Shown here one piece after another: positions 36,251 through 48,635 of a stretch of DNA of 64,000 nt; position 1 is the first letter of the stretch, and each line of letters opens with the position of its first letter. Under the pieces are notes generated by a model. It saw only the letters and a list, made by a program, of their open reading frames with translations. It ran no database searches and was not told where the DNA came from. Source of the DNA: Epiperipatus broadwayi (taxonomy: Eukaryota; Onychophora; Udeonychophora; Euonychophora; Peripatidae); NCBI GenBank assembly GCA_028023455.1, contig JAQFVV010006255.1:5502501-5566500 (forward strand), written 5' to 3'. A program made the position numbers and the translations under genes.

Positions 36251-37165
36251 CAATGCTTTTGCTGGTTTTAATTAGAAAGAAATCTGCTGTGCTATTGTTT
36301 GTTTTGTTGTTTTTTTTTACATTCATTAATTACATTTTTTTTGGAATTTTCCTATAATTAATTTATTATCTATCACTGACCGATGCTTTTAAATTTTCAA
36401 AGACAAAAGGGAATAAAATTATTTTAACTTTAATTAATTATTGCATCAGATTTTGTTAGAATTATTATTTAACGAAATTTAAACTAAGCAATAAATACGA
36501 ACTTTATAAATTCAAAATAAATGATTAATATTACACAAGATTTATTTAGCTAAAGAAATCTAAATTATATTACTTTATCCGTATTTATTGCCTTTAATTT
36601 GAGATCGAAATGTGTGCGTGTTTATGTTGAATTCTACATATATTTATACATTTTTAATATTGTTACACACACAACTCGATACCAAAAGTTTAAATTTGGG
36701 TGGGATAGACCGGTCAGTGAGAGACGACAGAAAAAGGTGAAACTTGAGATTCGAATACGAATCTCACTGTTTCAGCATCAAGAAGCAGAAAATTTATATG
36801 TTGAATATGCAAGTTCTCAGAAAAATAACAGAAGCAACTGCAACAAGAAGGGAAGTTAATATTAAGTTACCAATGAACTAAAGCCGAGTCACCATTGAAA
36901 ACCATAAGTTTTCATTATCATTTTCAATTATCTCTATAATCGGTTTATTCACCTTTTATAAATCATTCAAAAATGTGTGTTAAAGACAAACATTAATTGA
37001 GTCTTGTCTCAAAGTATAATTGCTGGCAGAATATTGGATGTGGAGTCTACATATGTGATATAGTCTATCTATATGATTAAATGTGTCTCTGGGCTAACAA
37101 ACTGTTTATAATTAGAAAAGCTAATAATTATATACATGTATAGCATTTATATTTTAAACTAAGTG
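36251..37165. other. Non-coding spacer with short palindrome
   Basis: AT-rich except for about 36700-36790, which is more GC-rich and holds GAGATTCG-AATA-CGAATCTC (about 36748-36767), a near-perfect dyad. No supported gene. Confidence 0.45.
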
Positions 37166-37826
37166 TAATTAGAGGGGATTTGAACCCAAACTTTCAAACT
37201 CCTTTAGTCATCCACTCCATCTTATACAACCGATATACATGACCACACGCGTGCAAAAAAGATAAATGATCAATATACTATTTCATGCTGAACCAGCACT
37301 TATCAGTTGGTCTAGATTATTGTTTCTCAAACACATATAATATAATCAGTGTTCGTATTTATAATAAGATAGCAAATCTTCAAAGTTTAATGGAAAGGCT
37401 TCATTCTTCTCTACTCTCCAACTCTTCAGCCATTCATATCATTGAAAGTCTGCTGATGGTATGTTCAAAGTCCTTGTTTGCATATATCAAAATTGATATG
37501 ACATAACAAAAATTGGCAGACAAGAGCTTTGAACACACCATCATCATATTTCAATGATATGGATAGTTGAAGAATTGGGGAGTGGAGAAGATTGAAGCCT
37601 ATCCATTAAAGTTTGAAGATTCGCTATCTTAATATAAACAGGGCACTAATTATATATATATGTGAGATGATCTAGACCAATTGATGAATGCTGATTAAGC
37701 ATGAAATACATATATGGTAGACCATTTATCTTTTCTGCATGTATGTGGTTATGTGTATCAGTTGTATAAAATGGAGTATATATTTAAAAGGAGCTTGAAA
37801 GTCAGGGTTCAAATCCTCTCTAATTA
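37166..37826. mobile_element. Foldback element, 661 bp, arms covering nearly the whole length
   Basis: The left end TAATTAGAGGGGATTTGAAC at 37166 and right end GGGTTCAAATCCTCTCTAAT to 37826 are complementary with one mismatch. Complementarity continues inward through GGTCTAGATTAT/ATGATCTAGACC, TTTAATGG-AGGCTTC and CATATCATTGAAA to a centre near 37496. Older small deletions interrupt the arms. There is no coding content. A related single arm lies at 48.0 kb, so it is a dispersed family. Confidence 0.75.
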
Positions 37827-39929
37827 ATTAGAAGAGCTGTAACTAAATCTAAATTCAGAGAAATTATGAATATGGGATTGCTGCTCAAAGAAACCAAAAC
37901 TTGTTTTTAGAAGAATATATCTTGCAAGGGAAATGTCTTTGCAGATTATCTAAAAAATATTTTTGCAAATTTTTCCCATGCATGGTAATATTAAATAGCA
38001 ATAGAATGTAAGAAGTCTATTTAAATTAGAATTCTAAAATTTTAAGTATAGTCAATTAAAATAGTTTTTTGATAAGAAATAGTGAATTCTCCATGAATGA
38101 CTATTTTTTAATGATTATATAATATTTTCTTTAGTTTTACTTAAGTTATATTTTTTAAACACGAATTGTTTAATAACGTTAAATTTTTGCTTTAAAAATA
38201 TATTTCTTTAATTTCAGTGCAATGGCCTGGGGTATTCGTTATATATTACAATGAATCCTAAGCTACTAGAATTAGGCAGCATAAATATTATATACGAAAG
38301 CTAAGAAAAATTCAGCAAATATATCTGCATCAAAAATGAACATGGTCACATTTTTGATCTGCAAAACATTAAACTTGTTTTTATACAGTTAGATGGTGGG
38401 AGAAAAAAAATTGAAAGATATGTGGTATATTGCTAACTAAATTACACAATTATTGGAATATTTAAAATGTATTTATAAATTAATGCTAACTTTTAACATT
38501 TTTTTTAAAAGCAGTTTTTGGGTGTAAGTAATAGTAGCCACCATGATTATGATGTTCTGCACTGAAAATGCGTTATGTTAAATAGAATTGTTATTCCTAT
38601 TTTATAATCTTTGGATATTTTATAAAACATTATTTATATGTACTGTATATGCATATATTTTATTACATTTATATTAACAAAAGGTTTTTTAAAATTATTA
38701 TTATATATATATACAGTGCTCTATAAAAAACATGCAATCACTCTACTAATGATTAAACCATTTTTGGTTAGACATTAAATACTAAATCAAAATATTTAAC
38801 AATAATGATGATAAAATTGATCACATGATAATAAGATATCATTAGTATGTTAATCTGCCATAATGTATCTAATGGAATCTGATAACAAACTATGCTGACA
38901 TATTCCTCTTTAAGCAACAATAACAAAAATTAAATTCATTCCATGCAATAATTGAAATCATTGCTAGAACTGTCTATGATCATCAATTTACTTAGTTTGG
39001 TAAGATAGTTATATATGGTCATTAAAAATATTATTGTGTAGGACAAACCAATGTTATTTATTTTGAGGGTAAGAAGGTTTCTGTATTTTTTGGTGGTATC
39101 TTATAGACTTGGACTGATCCTTATTACTCGTGAAATATTAATTTATATCTATTAAATTACACATGCTTCTTTACAATTTGGGAACACTTTTAAATGCTTT
39201 TCTGTACATCAAATGACCCATAATTACATTTATAAACAAATTATGCCATGTAATCAGATTGAGAACTGAATAAAAAAGATTGTAACTTCTACTTTTAAAT
39301 TTTAAAACATCAATTTAATTAAATAATAAATTACAAAAATTAAATTTCTGTGAAATATCCAACAAAATCACATTTCATTTCCATATAAATATGGAACACA
39401 TAAATCACTTTTACATAATTTGCCTATTTGTATATATCTCTGACTGGGTTGATTACCCTATTTAACTTTCCATTAGCTTCTGCAAAAATATATGCATATA
39501 CTGTGAACAATAACTTGTTAATTATATACAGGCAGTTTATGAGATATTTTCTTAAAGTAAAAATTTACATTAGTTAATATTTCGTTAAAAAATATATACA
39601 GAAAATATTATACAAATGAAAATGTATAATCTTTAAAAAGGAAAAATGAAATAATGATGAAAAGTTTACAATTTAAATCATCTATTATTAATTAAATGCT
39701 AGGTATTGAAATATTTTTATTAACTGTAATTATGGAAGGTATTATAAAATATACCATCTATAATCACTCTATTAAAATACTTTTTAATATTTTGTTTTGT
39801 TTTGTTTTATTATGCATCTAATGTTAAGAAATACATTTTTGACAGTGTTCAAAATAACCTGCCATTTTTATTAGTTTGAAAGTTTTTTAAGTTATAATTT
39901 TATATCCATTATTTTGTTGAATTTTATTT
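37827..39929. other. Intron sequence, nothing recognised
   Basis: Low-complexity A+T with a TA microsatellite near 38702-38715. A good acceptor at 38217 leads into only 19 open codons without a donor, so no exon is called. Confidence 0.5.
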
Positions 39930-41420
39930 TTTATAGATTTGATTTCCTTCACAACATTATTTTTAATTAATGTGGTTACTGAATTTCAGTTTTTCCATAG
40001 CTCTTTTCTTAGTAAATAGGCTGTTGACTCTGGATATATTTTATTTTGTAGGACAGACATTAGGCAGTTTGTAAGACATTTTTAGGCTCTACTTCTATTA
40101 TTCCACTAATAGTTGTATTTCCAAATTGCAAATGATAATTCATTTAAAATTGACAGCTAGAACTTTTTTTATAATATCTATAAGTGCTGAATACATTTTT
40201 AATATCCTCAACTGAAAAAATGATGATAATAATAATAATCTTACAGTTTGTCAATATTAGCTTTCTTGCAGTGATTTCTATTAGTTCTTTGAAAAAGTTA
40301 TATACTTCATGCTTTCAAATCTTTTACACTTTCAAGTTCATAATTAATTGCATCATTTTCTTTTCTAAATATATATTGAAGATATTCTTTCCAGCTTCTC
40401 TGTTTATCATTTCTATCAGTTAATTTATTTTCATTCTTATCAACTTTCATTTTTTAATCACCACCCCTTCCCAATGATATTTATAATTCTATCAAATACC
40501 AGAAAATATCTTTTGGCCTGTTGAAGCACTTCTATTTCTCTGCACTCTTGTTCCAACTATTTTTTTTTTTGTTAAAGTAGTTTCTCTTCTTAATTGATTT
40601 AATTTTTCTATCTCTTCTTTGCTACTGATATTCTTCCATCTTTTTATACTTCCATCTTTTTTCAACATGACTTTCATTATTCAAGATTATTTAGCTTTTC
40701 TTAATTGAATATTTCCTATTATAATTTTGCTAATTTTAATATTTTCTCTTTAATTCTAAACCAATATTTATCAGAATCACTCACATATTTCTTATTCATA
40801 TCAATCTTCTTTATTATTTTTTCACATATGAAATCAACCTTCCTTTTTCCATTCCCCATACTATGACCAAAATTTATATAAGTATCATGCAAAGTATTTG
40901 GACCCAAAATAGTATTCTTATATATATATCCTTTATCAATATACTGTATAGACTCTCTGGTATTTTTATTTATTACCTGGAGCTTTCTGTGTTACAGTCT
41001 TCTTGGGTGATATTTAAACCAAATATTTGCAATCATAAAATTATTCTCTTTCCAAAATTTCACAAACTGGCTACCTATTTCATTTCTTTTTACTATATTA
41101 TAATTCCCAACAAATTTTTCTTCCTCTTCTTTCCACAACACCATTCCAATCACTCAACAACAATATAGATGCATTTTATTCTCCCTTTATATTGTTTCCT
41201 CCATTTTTTTATGTTATTAATCTAGTTCTACATTATCAGATGACTGGTAGTTGGTGTATAAATTTCTTTTCTACATCTCTCTCATCTCACTTTACTCCCC
41301 ATAATATCAATATAATTTATTTTCCTTTTCTAATTTTCCAGAAATTCTTAATAACCTTACATTCCAAGAAGCCAATTCTCATTATGACTTCTTTCAGAGT
41401 ATTAACTTCATGAGGATTTT
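39930..41420 (-). mobile_element. RTE-type LINE relic, minus strand (endonuclease and linker)
   Basis: Reading the minus strand from 41420, frames with shifts give ENNFMIANIWFKYHPRRL, then GPNTLHDTYINFGHSMGNGK and RKVDFICEKI, the RTE endonuclease C-terminal half. The linker follows (LKKDGSIKRWKNISSKEEIE near 40630-40680; KQRSWKEYLQYIFRKENDAI near 40340-40410; FSVEDIK near 40200). The reverse transcriptase proper is missing or unrecognisable. This is a different RTE lineage from the 44.2 kb copy, judged by sequence. Confidence 0.65.
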
Positions 41421-41920
41421 ATGGGCTTATGATCTGAGTAGCCCATGTCTGCTTATGATAGGAAGATACCAAAGCTCCGTTAACTAAAATCTCAACACCA
41501 ATCTGAATCAGTCTTGTGTTCATATTCATAATGAAAAAACCAAGTGAAATTATAAGGCAAAGTAATTCCTGTTACCTACTTTGCTCACCATTAAACTTAA
41601 TTACAGGCTTAAGGCACCAACTATTTCTCATAAAATGATTATTCATATGCCGCTTTTTTCTTTGCCATTGCTACTGATAATTATCTTCCTGGAAGAAGGC
41701 TGTTGTTGACCCAGCAGAGTGCTTACTTCTTTAATGGTGATCAATCCTTGCTATTACACATTTGCTCATAGAAATTTGGGCATTTTGTAGAAATAGATGT
41801 ATCATTGTCTCTCTCACCACTTCCTGATAGCAAATGCTTATTTGCAGCAAGGCCATTTCCCTATCCACAATCTGGGAAGCTTTCAATACCATAGATATCC
41901 TTTGAAATCCAATCCAACAT
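41421..41920. other. Spacer, nothing recognised
   Basis: Moderately AT-rich sequence between two LINE relics; no supported feature. Confidence 0.5.
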
Positions 41921-44000
41921 TGAAATATGAATATGGAGATAGAAATGACAAAGGACATAGACTTGTGAAGTTTGTAGAAAAAGAAAATTCATATATTATG
42001 AACTATTTAAAAAAATTCTAAAGCAAAAATTGATGGGATTATAATCGTGACTAATGAAAAATGTATATTTCAAGACTAATATTTTAAATATATTCTACAC
42101 AAGAAGTGACATTCAATTATTAAGTTGTAAGATATGTGTTAATGCTAAGCTAGAAAAATAAAAGTTATTAAGAAAGATAATGTTAATATTTTATATTTCT
42201 AATTTTTAGAAATACTCATTGAATTCATATTATAACTTGCAAATTGTTTTATAATATTGAGATACTTTGATGTTGAGTAGATTTAAATGAATTCAATAAG
42301 AAAAAAAAGCTGATTTTTAAGAGTGCTCTTAAATCTTCAGTTGAGGCAAAGACAGTGGATGAAGAAGAAAATGAGTATAAAAATATTTAAACATGATTGT
42401 TTAGAACCACAATTAATGATGACACAAAAAGTATACCATTGAATTGACAAAGAAAACTATAGAAGAAAACAAAGCATAATACAAGATTTTGATCCAGGAA
42501 AGAAAGTTATTTCAGCAATAATAAGAAAAAAGATAGTACTAATATTAAAAAAGAGATGCGACATTAAATGGAAATTTTTTTTAAAGAGCTATATAGTATA
42601 GTAATAAAGAATAAAGAAACAAAGTAACTCCAAAGTTACAACAACATATTTAGAAATATGAAATATTTCAAATAAAAATGTAAGATATGTAGGAAATAAT
42701 AAAAATTATTAATAATATCTTAAAAAAAATAAACAAAAAAATAAAGAAATTGTTGACAAAGCTACATATTAAATTTCTAAATAACAAAGATGTTTCAGAT
42801 GATTAAAAGAATACAGAACTAGTAATGGTATTTAAAAAAGATAAAAAATATTAAAAATTACAAATCTATCAGTTTGATATAAGATTGTTACTAAGATCAT
42901 TATAATCCAAAAGAATAAATTGGATTTAAAATTGATTATAACCCAATAACTCATTTCCCAATATTACGATAAGTTATAGAAAGAACCAATGAATGTAAGT
43001 TTATATTATTCTTTGGATTTATAGATTACAAAAAGGCATTTGATTTTATAAATAGCTATGAGTATGGCTACTAATTAGTTGAAAGCATGCTCAGCATACT
43101 ATATTGATGTCTTTAGAATTTTTATTTTAAAGTATTAAACAAGCTTTTCTTAGTATACGTATTATATGTATTATTTATATTGAATTACATGTTACATTTG
43201 TGATTAATGCTTGGATCATCAAGATATAGATCCATAATATTGTCAAATTTAGAAGATTATATACCATGGTGATATTAAGAAGATTAATATTGACAAGAAT
43301 ATATTTTAGAGTGATCCCATATAATTTAAAGCTTTTTACAGCAGTTATATAGGAAATATATTGTGGATTAAAATGGATAGCTGAATAAATAAAAATAAAT
43401 TGAGTTTATTTAAGTCATTTGGATTTTATTAAATGCTCTTTTTGCAGCAATGCTGAAGCTTCAGAAAATGTTACAAGATGAAACAAGTAGGAACAAAAAA
43501 TTAATGATTACAAATACCTTGGTCAGATTATTAACACTGACAGAAACATAATGGACAAAATTAATCATTGCATTAAGCTAGGAAGGAGTACTTTTAATAG
43601 CAATAACAATATTGAAAAGAAATATGCCTATGTATTACCAAAGCTTATTTATGGATCTAAGATTTTTATATTTAACAGAAAAGCAGTAAAAAGACTTCAG
43701 ATTATGCAGCAAAATATGAAGTGAAATCACAAAATGCCTGAATACAAGAACATGTATCATTAACAGCATTGAAAAACTATTACAAAACTGAAATATGTTC
43801 GACTGGATATGTTGGTAGAAGAAATGACATTAGTTGGACAATTGTAGTTTCAAACTGGATCTCAAAAGATTATATAAAAAACTTGAAAGTCATTATGTTG
43901 AGATAATTTGAAGTGATGTGGAGAAAAGAAACTATGAATCAGAGAAAGTTAATTAGACTTGGAGGAAATGGATAAGCAAATGGAGGGAAGGCATAAATAA
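41921..44000 (+). mobile_element. 5'-truncated, decayed RTE LINE
   Basis: Begins AATATGAATATGGAGATAGA, matching the endonuclease of the 44.2 kb RTE at 45000, and is collinear to the 3' end near 43990 (matches: AGGACATAGACTTGTG, TGGATTTATAGATTAC, AAATACCTTGGTCAGATTAT, TTGATAATGATC-like end). Many stops and frameshifts. About 145 extra bases (43055-43200) interrupt the segment encoding RT motif A relative to the better copy, a nested insertion of unknown type. Confidence 0.75.
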
Positions 44001-44386
44001 ATGATAATGATCAAAACATTGATTTTTTTTTTTTTTTAAGTTTTATACTATTTTACTGACAATACCAGAAATTGCAAAATAGATATTTAAAATGAAATGC
44101 CTAATTGTAACATATTCTCAAAGGAACTATATATAATAAGAATTTATATTTATATGAACTTATTTCAAGTGTCGTTGCAGCTGTTATTACTATGTGATTA
44201 TTCATATAGTATACGAACATGGATGGGCTGCTCACCAACATGCATTAGCCAGTGTGGTGAGTTTATTGGCTTTTTACCTCTGAGTTTAAGATCAAGAAAC
44301 ACCATGGTCTTTCTTTTCAGTGCCTGATAAGGCAGAATGAATGTTTGTGTAAATGATAAATATTTTTCCAATACATATATACAATT

Positions 44387-45091
44387 ATGACAGACAAAAA
44401 TAAAGCATGGCCCTTATTCCCAGGAGGCTGTAAAGTCACCAACCAAGGCAGCGGTTGGTGGCCGAAGGCGGAGGGTGCTAAGAATCCCCTGATTGTGGAC
44501 CCAGGCTGCCATTTGATGATGACTTTTTATTTAGGTACTTACAACTGCAGATTACTTTCAAGTGAAGGAAGATTGCAAGAATTAGAAGAAGAATTGTCTT
44601 ATATTAAATGGGACATTATTGGACTTTATGAAGTTAGAAGAAAAGGTGAAGAAACAATTGATTTAAAAAGTGGACATATACTCTATTATAAAGGCACACA
44701 TATTGGAAATACAAGTGGAGTAGGATTCATTATAAATAAAAAGTGGAAGAACAATATTGTGGAGATTGATGGTGTATCGGACAGAGTTGCAAGATTAGTT
44801 ATACAACTTAATAGCAGATACCAAATGCAGATAATTCAGGTTTATGCCCCAACAAGTTCTCATAGTGATGAAGTAGTAGAAGATTTTTATATGGATGTAC
44901 AAAAGGCTTTTGATCAGAGTAAACAACATTTTAAAATTGTTATGGGAAACTTTAATGCTAGAATTGGTAGACAAATGAAAGATGAAATTGCTGTAGGTAA
45001 TTTTGGTTATGGTAATAGAAATGAGAGAGGACATAGACTTGTGGAGTTTTCAGAAAAAGAAAAAACTTTATGTTATGAATTCATTTTTTGA
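44387..45091 (+). pseudogene. RTE endonuclease domain (N-terminal part)
   Basis: An exonuclease-endonuclease-phosphatase fold domain from about residue 46: TYNCR, then GLYEVRRKGEE (catalytic Glu), GVGFIINKKW, IIQVYAPTSSHSDE and VMGNFNARIG. Family members have GDFNA in the last box, so the catalytic Asp is replaced by Asn. After FSEKEK the frame is lost to a frameshift in an A-rich run near 45055-45070, and homology continues in the next frame. The endonuclease nicks target DNA for target-primed reverse transcription; this copy is expected to be inactive. The residues before TYNCR look like untranslated leader that happens to be open. Confidence 0.85.
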
Positions 45092-45584
45092 GAAAAATGT
45101 TAAAAGGAAACGGACATGGAAGCATCCAAATGAAGGTACAGCAGAATTGGATTATATTTTGACTAACAGGAAATACATATTTCAAGATTGTAATGTTCTT
45201 AATAAATTTAACACAGGAAGTGATCATCGATTAGTAAGGTGTAAGTTACGTGTTAATGTAAAACTAGAGAGACAAAAATTATTGAGAAAAACAATATTTA
45301 CAGTTGATATTCCTAATCTTCAGAAACATTCTAATGAATTTAAATTAGAACTTACAAATAGGTTTCAAGTGTTAGGAGATTTTGAACATGATTCAGATTT
45401 GAATGAAATTAATATGAAAATAACTGATACACTTTTAAAAACTGCAACAAAGATAGCTGGTAGAAAAAAGCAGCAATTGACTAATAAAATTTCTACTGAG
45501 ACTAGAGAATTTATGAAGAAAAGAAGGAATATGAAGATATACAAAAATGATGTATTAAAAAGAATTGAATATCTCGAATTTTGA
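45045..45584 (+). pseudogene. RTE endonuclease C-terminus and linker
   Basis: Continues the same protein in a second frame: KRTWKHPNEGTAELDYILTN and TGSDHRLVRCKL (the SDH catalytic box, intact), followed by a Lys-rich linker (KLLRKTIFTVDIPNL; TATKIAGRKKQQLTNK). The frame closes at 45582-45584 and resumes in a third frame near 45620 (TEIARKAVEENKSL, KQHFGIGRKFISATRKKDG). Confidence 0.85.
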
Positions 45585-45619
45585 AAAATGGTACGGAAAA
45601 GAGTTGAAAATGATATAAG

Positions 45620-46284
45620 AAAGTATAACTGAAATAGCAAGGAAAGCTGTAGAAGAAAATAAAAGTCTCAAGAATGTTAAACAACATTTTGGTATTGGTA
45701 GGAAATTTATATCTGCAACAAGAAAAAAAGATGGAATTATTACTAAAAAGAGAGATGACATCATGAAATTGGTAGAAGATTTTTATCAAGAATTATATAG
45801 TAATAAAGAACAAGTATCTCCTATATCTATTACGTCTTCCGAATTGCCCAGAATTTTAAATGAAGAAGTGAGACATGCAATTAAATGTATGAAGAAAGGA
45901 AAGGCTCCAGGAAATGATGGAATTATAATTGATATATTAAAAGAAGGAGGTGAAGAAATAGAAACAATTTTAGCAAAGTTATATACCAAATGTCTAAATG
46001 ATAAAGATGTACCGGAAGATTGGAAGAAAATAATATTAATATTTAAAAAAGGTGATAAAGAAGATATTAGAAATTACAGACCTATCAGCCTTTTATCAGT
46101 TTTATATAAAATTTTTACCAAGATAATTACAACTCGTCTACAGAGAACTTTGGATTTCCACCAACCAAGAGAACAAGCTGGATTTAAAAGTGGTTTTAGT
46201 ACAATAGATCATATCCAGGTATTGAGAGAAGTCATAGAAAGGACAAATGAATATATGAGTTGTCATTATGTTTTGGATTTGTAG
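45620..46284 (+). pseudogene. RTE reverse transcriptase, fingers region
   Basis: Third frame: MKKGKAPGNDGIIIDILKEG, EDWKKIILIFKKGDKEDI, RNYRPISLLSVLYKIFTKII, then EQAGFKSGFSTIDHIQVL. These are RT motifs 0 to 2a of LINEs, well preserved. The frame closes at 46282 after a frameshift near 46255; the palm continues in another frame. Confidence 0.9.
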
Positions 46285-47339
46285 ATTATGAAAAGGCATT
46301 CGATTCTATACACATTTCTTCAGTGATTAAAGCATTGGATCATCAAGGTATAGATCCAGGATATTGTCATATTTTAAAGAATATTTATAAAAATGCAACA
46401 GCAACAATTAGATTACATAATGATACTGGAAAAATCAACATTGAGAAAGGTGTAAGGCAAGGTGACTCCCTATCTCCAAAACTTTTTACAGTAGTGCTGC
46501 AAGAAGTATTTTGTGGATTAAAATGGGAAACTAAAGGAATGAAAGTAAATGGAGAGTATTTAAGTCATTTAGATTTTGCAGATGATGTAGTTGTTTTTGC
46601 AAATAATGCTTCAGAGCTGCAGGAAATGTTGCAGGAGTTAGCAGATGAAAGTAGAAAAGTAGGACTAAAGATAAATGTTAAAAAGACTAAAGTAATGTTT
46701 AATCGATTTGCTCAAAATATGAAAATAAAGATTGATTATGAAGAATTAGAAGAAGTTAACAGTTACAAATACCTAGGTCAGATTATTAATACAGATGGAA
46801 ACATAATGGAGGAAATTAATCATAGAATTAAACTTGGTTGGAGTGCTTTTGGTAGAAATAACTTGATACTAAAAGGAAATATGCCTATGTGTTTGAAAAG
46901 AATGTTTTTTAACAAATGTGTTTTACCAGTTCTTACTTATGGATCTGAGACTTGGACACTTAATAAAAGAGCAATACAGAGACTTCAGACCATTCAAAGG
47001 AGTATGGAGAGATGTATGTTGGGAGTAACAAGAAGAGATCGAAAACGCAATGTATGGGTAAGACAACAAACAGGTGTTGCTGACCTTATTGAAAAAATTA
47101 AAAGATTGAAATGGAATTGGGCTGGACATATTGCTAGAAGAAATGATAATAGATGGACAATTGAAATTTTAAACTGGATTCCAAGAGATTGTAAAAGACC
47201 CAGAAAGAGACCACATGTGAGATGGATGGATGAAATAAGAAAATATGCAGGGGTGTTGTGGAAAAGAGAAGCTAAAGATCGGAGAAGATGGATTAAACTT
47301 AGAGAGACCTTCATCCTGCAGTGGATTGATAATGGTTGA
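46260..47339 (+). pseudogene. RTE reverse transcriptase palm/thumb and C-terminal region
   Basis: An open stretch of 359 codons holds FVDYEKAFDSI (motif A, catalytic Asp), EKGVRQGDSLSPKLF (motif B), LDFADDVVVFA (motif C, both Asp), INVKKTKVM (motif D), VNSYKYLGQII (motif E), then the C-terminal LTYGSETWTLNKRAI and the W-rich RPHVRWMDEIRKYAG that characterise RTE-type elements. All RT catalytic residues are present, unlike the endonuclease. It ends at 47337-47339, directly overlapping the TGA-repeat tail. Confidence 0.9.
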
Positions 47340-47362
47340 TGATGATGATGATTTCAAGTGTC

Positions 47363-48000
47363 AATAAATAAATGATATTTGTATAATAATAAAAGTTAAT
47401 ACTTGGAAATGAAATTTTTATTACACAGACAAAAATTCTGTCTGTGATAATACCTAAATTGACAATTTTGGAAATAAATATTCAATATAAATATTTGAAG
47501 TTATGATGTTTATTAAATTAGCAGGTTAAAACAATTTTTTTTTACTTTGTAAACAATAGTTAAAAAATATCTATCATATGACCCACATAATAATTCCTTC
47601 TCATTCTTGTAATTTTGGAAATATCAAAAATATTTTCTATTTTAGTTTTTTCAAAAATCTACTTATATATTTTATCTTAATTACATATCCATAACTATTT
47701 GGAAAAATCATTTATATTAGGAATACAAAAATGCAGTTATATTATTGTTAGAGAATATCACTTTATGTGGTCTTCATTCACCAGTGAAATCCACATTGAG
47801 TCATACATATTTTGTGGGATTATTTCCAGGCTTTGACATTTATCAATGTCAAATATATTCTCTAGTAATGAGCAGATATTTTATTTTTTATATAAAGTAT
47901 AAATTTGAGATCAAAAGAATCTTAAAATTAAGATGGCATTGTTGAATCTATTTGTTTTATTACATTGAAATTAGATATTATTAACCCATTCATTTTAATT
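47363..48000. other. Intron sequence, nothing recognised
   Basis: AT-rich; no exon or repeat ends. Confidence 0.5.
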
Positions 48001-48095
48001 AATTAGGAATGATTTGAACTCAGACTTTCAATCTCCCTGCAGTTATCCATTCCACCCTATACAACTGTCACACATGATCACATACATGTTTCTAA
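48001..48095 (+). repeat. Single arm of the 37.2 kb foldback family
   Basis: AATTAGGAATGATTTGAACT, ACTTTCAATCTCC, TATCCATTCCACC, CTATACAACTGTCACACATG match the left end of the 661-bp foldback (about 80% by eye). The opposite arm is absent. Confidence 0.6.
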
Positions 48096-48263
48096 ATTTA
48101 TAACTTACTTATGCATTGGCCTGTATATCTGTCAATAGCTTTTTTTATGCTTCACTATGACTCTTCTCTTTATCTAATGTTCTAAAACTAAAATTTATTA
48201 TTATTTGAATGCAAAGATTATTTTTAATTTTAAAAAAGGGTATTTATGACTTTCTTTCTACAG

Positions 48264-48422
48264 CTAATTCGACGAGATTCTGCCATTCAGAATCTAGAAT
48301 CTGATTTAGAGACTGTTAGGCAACACTATCAGGAAACCCTGGAAGAAGTTGGCCGTCTTAATGCACGCTTACAATCTTTCACAATCACAGCAAAAAATGA
48401 ACAAAGCTTATTAGCTCAAGAG
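48264..48422 (+). CDS. Coiled-coil protein, internal exon b (53 codons)
   Basis: Strong acceptor TTTCTTTCTACAG (to 48263), donor GTAATC at 48423, phase 0 at both ends. The product starts LIRRDSAIQNLESDLETVRQ and ends NEQSLLAQE: continuous heptads, no Pro, one Gly. The composition (Leu, Glu, Gln, Arg) and lack of a catalytic motif indicate a structural coiled coil. The next exon follows only 129 bases downstream. Best-preserved third codon positions are C/G-richer than introns. Confidence 0.85.
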
Positions 48423-48551
48423 GTAATCATAATTTAATAAATATTTGAAATTCATTCAATTTATAATGTTCAAAATGTACTGATATGTAAATAATCTTAA
48501 TGAAAAGGCTTTTTAAAAATCTTATGTCATATAATAATATATATTTTTAAG

Positions 48552-48635
48552 TTGAAATGCCAAGAAGAAACTGTTCATCGTTATCATTTGGATCAAATGA
48601 GGCTGCAGGATCTAAATAGTCAAGCCAACGAAAAG
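48552..48635 (+). CDS. Coiled-coil protein, internal exon c (28 codons)
   Basis: Acceptor ATATATTTTTAAG (48539-48551) and donor GTATAA at 48636, phase 0. The product begins LKCQEETVHRYHLDQMRLQD and ends LNSQANEK, with heptad Leu/Met spacing continuing from exon b. The intron before it is only 129 bases, so the pair is a solid gene anchor. Confidence 0.85.

Larger units (their letters stand above)
44174..47350 (+). mobile_element. Nearly full-length RTE-type LINE with 12-bp target duplication
   Basis: ATTTCAAGTGTC occurs at 44162-44173 and again at 47351-47362, immediately flanking the element. The body has a 5' leader, one long endonuclease-reverse transcriptase coding region in three frames, and a TGATGATGATG tail, the 3' signature of RTE LINEs. 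Older, more decayed relatives lie at 18.5, 22.4 and 41.9 kb, so this family expanded repeatedly here and this is the youngest copy in the window. Confidence 0.9.

Noticed and set aside
38217-38310. Host exon after a good acceptor (TTTAATTTCAG)
   Set aside because: The frame stops after 19 codons, there is no donor and no coiled-coil character.
38702-38760. Mariner-like end ACAGTGCTC
   Set aside because: No complementary partner end or transposase within range.
45511-45989. Several minus-strand open frames across the RTE
   Set aside because: Antisense shadows of the RT coding strand, caused by its A-rich codon use.
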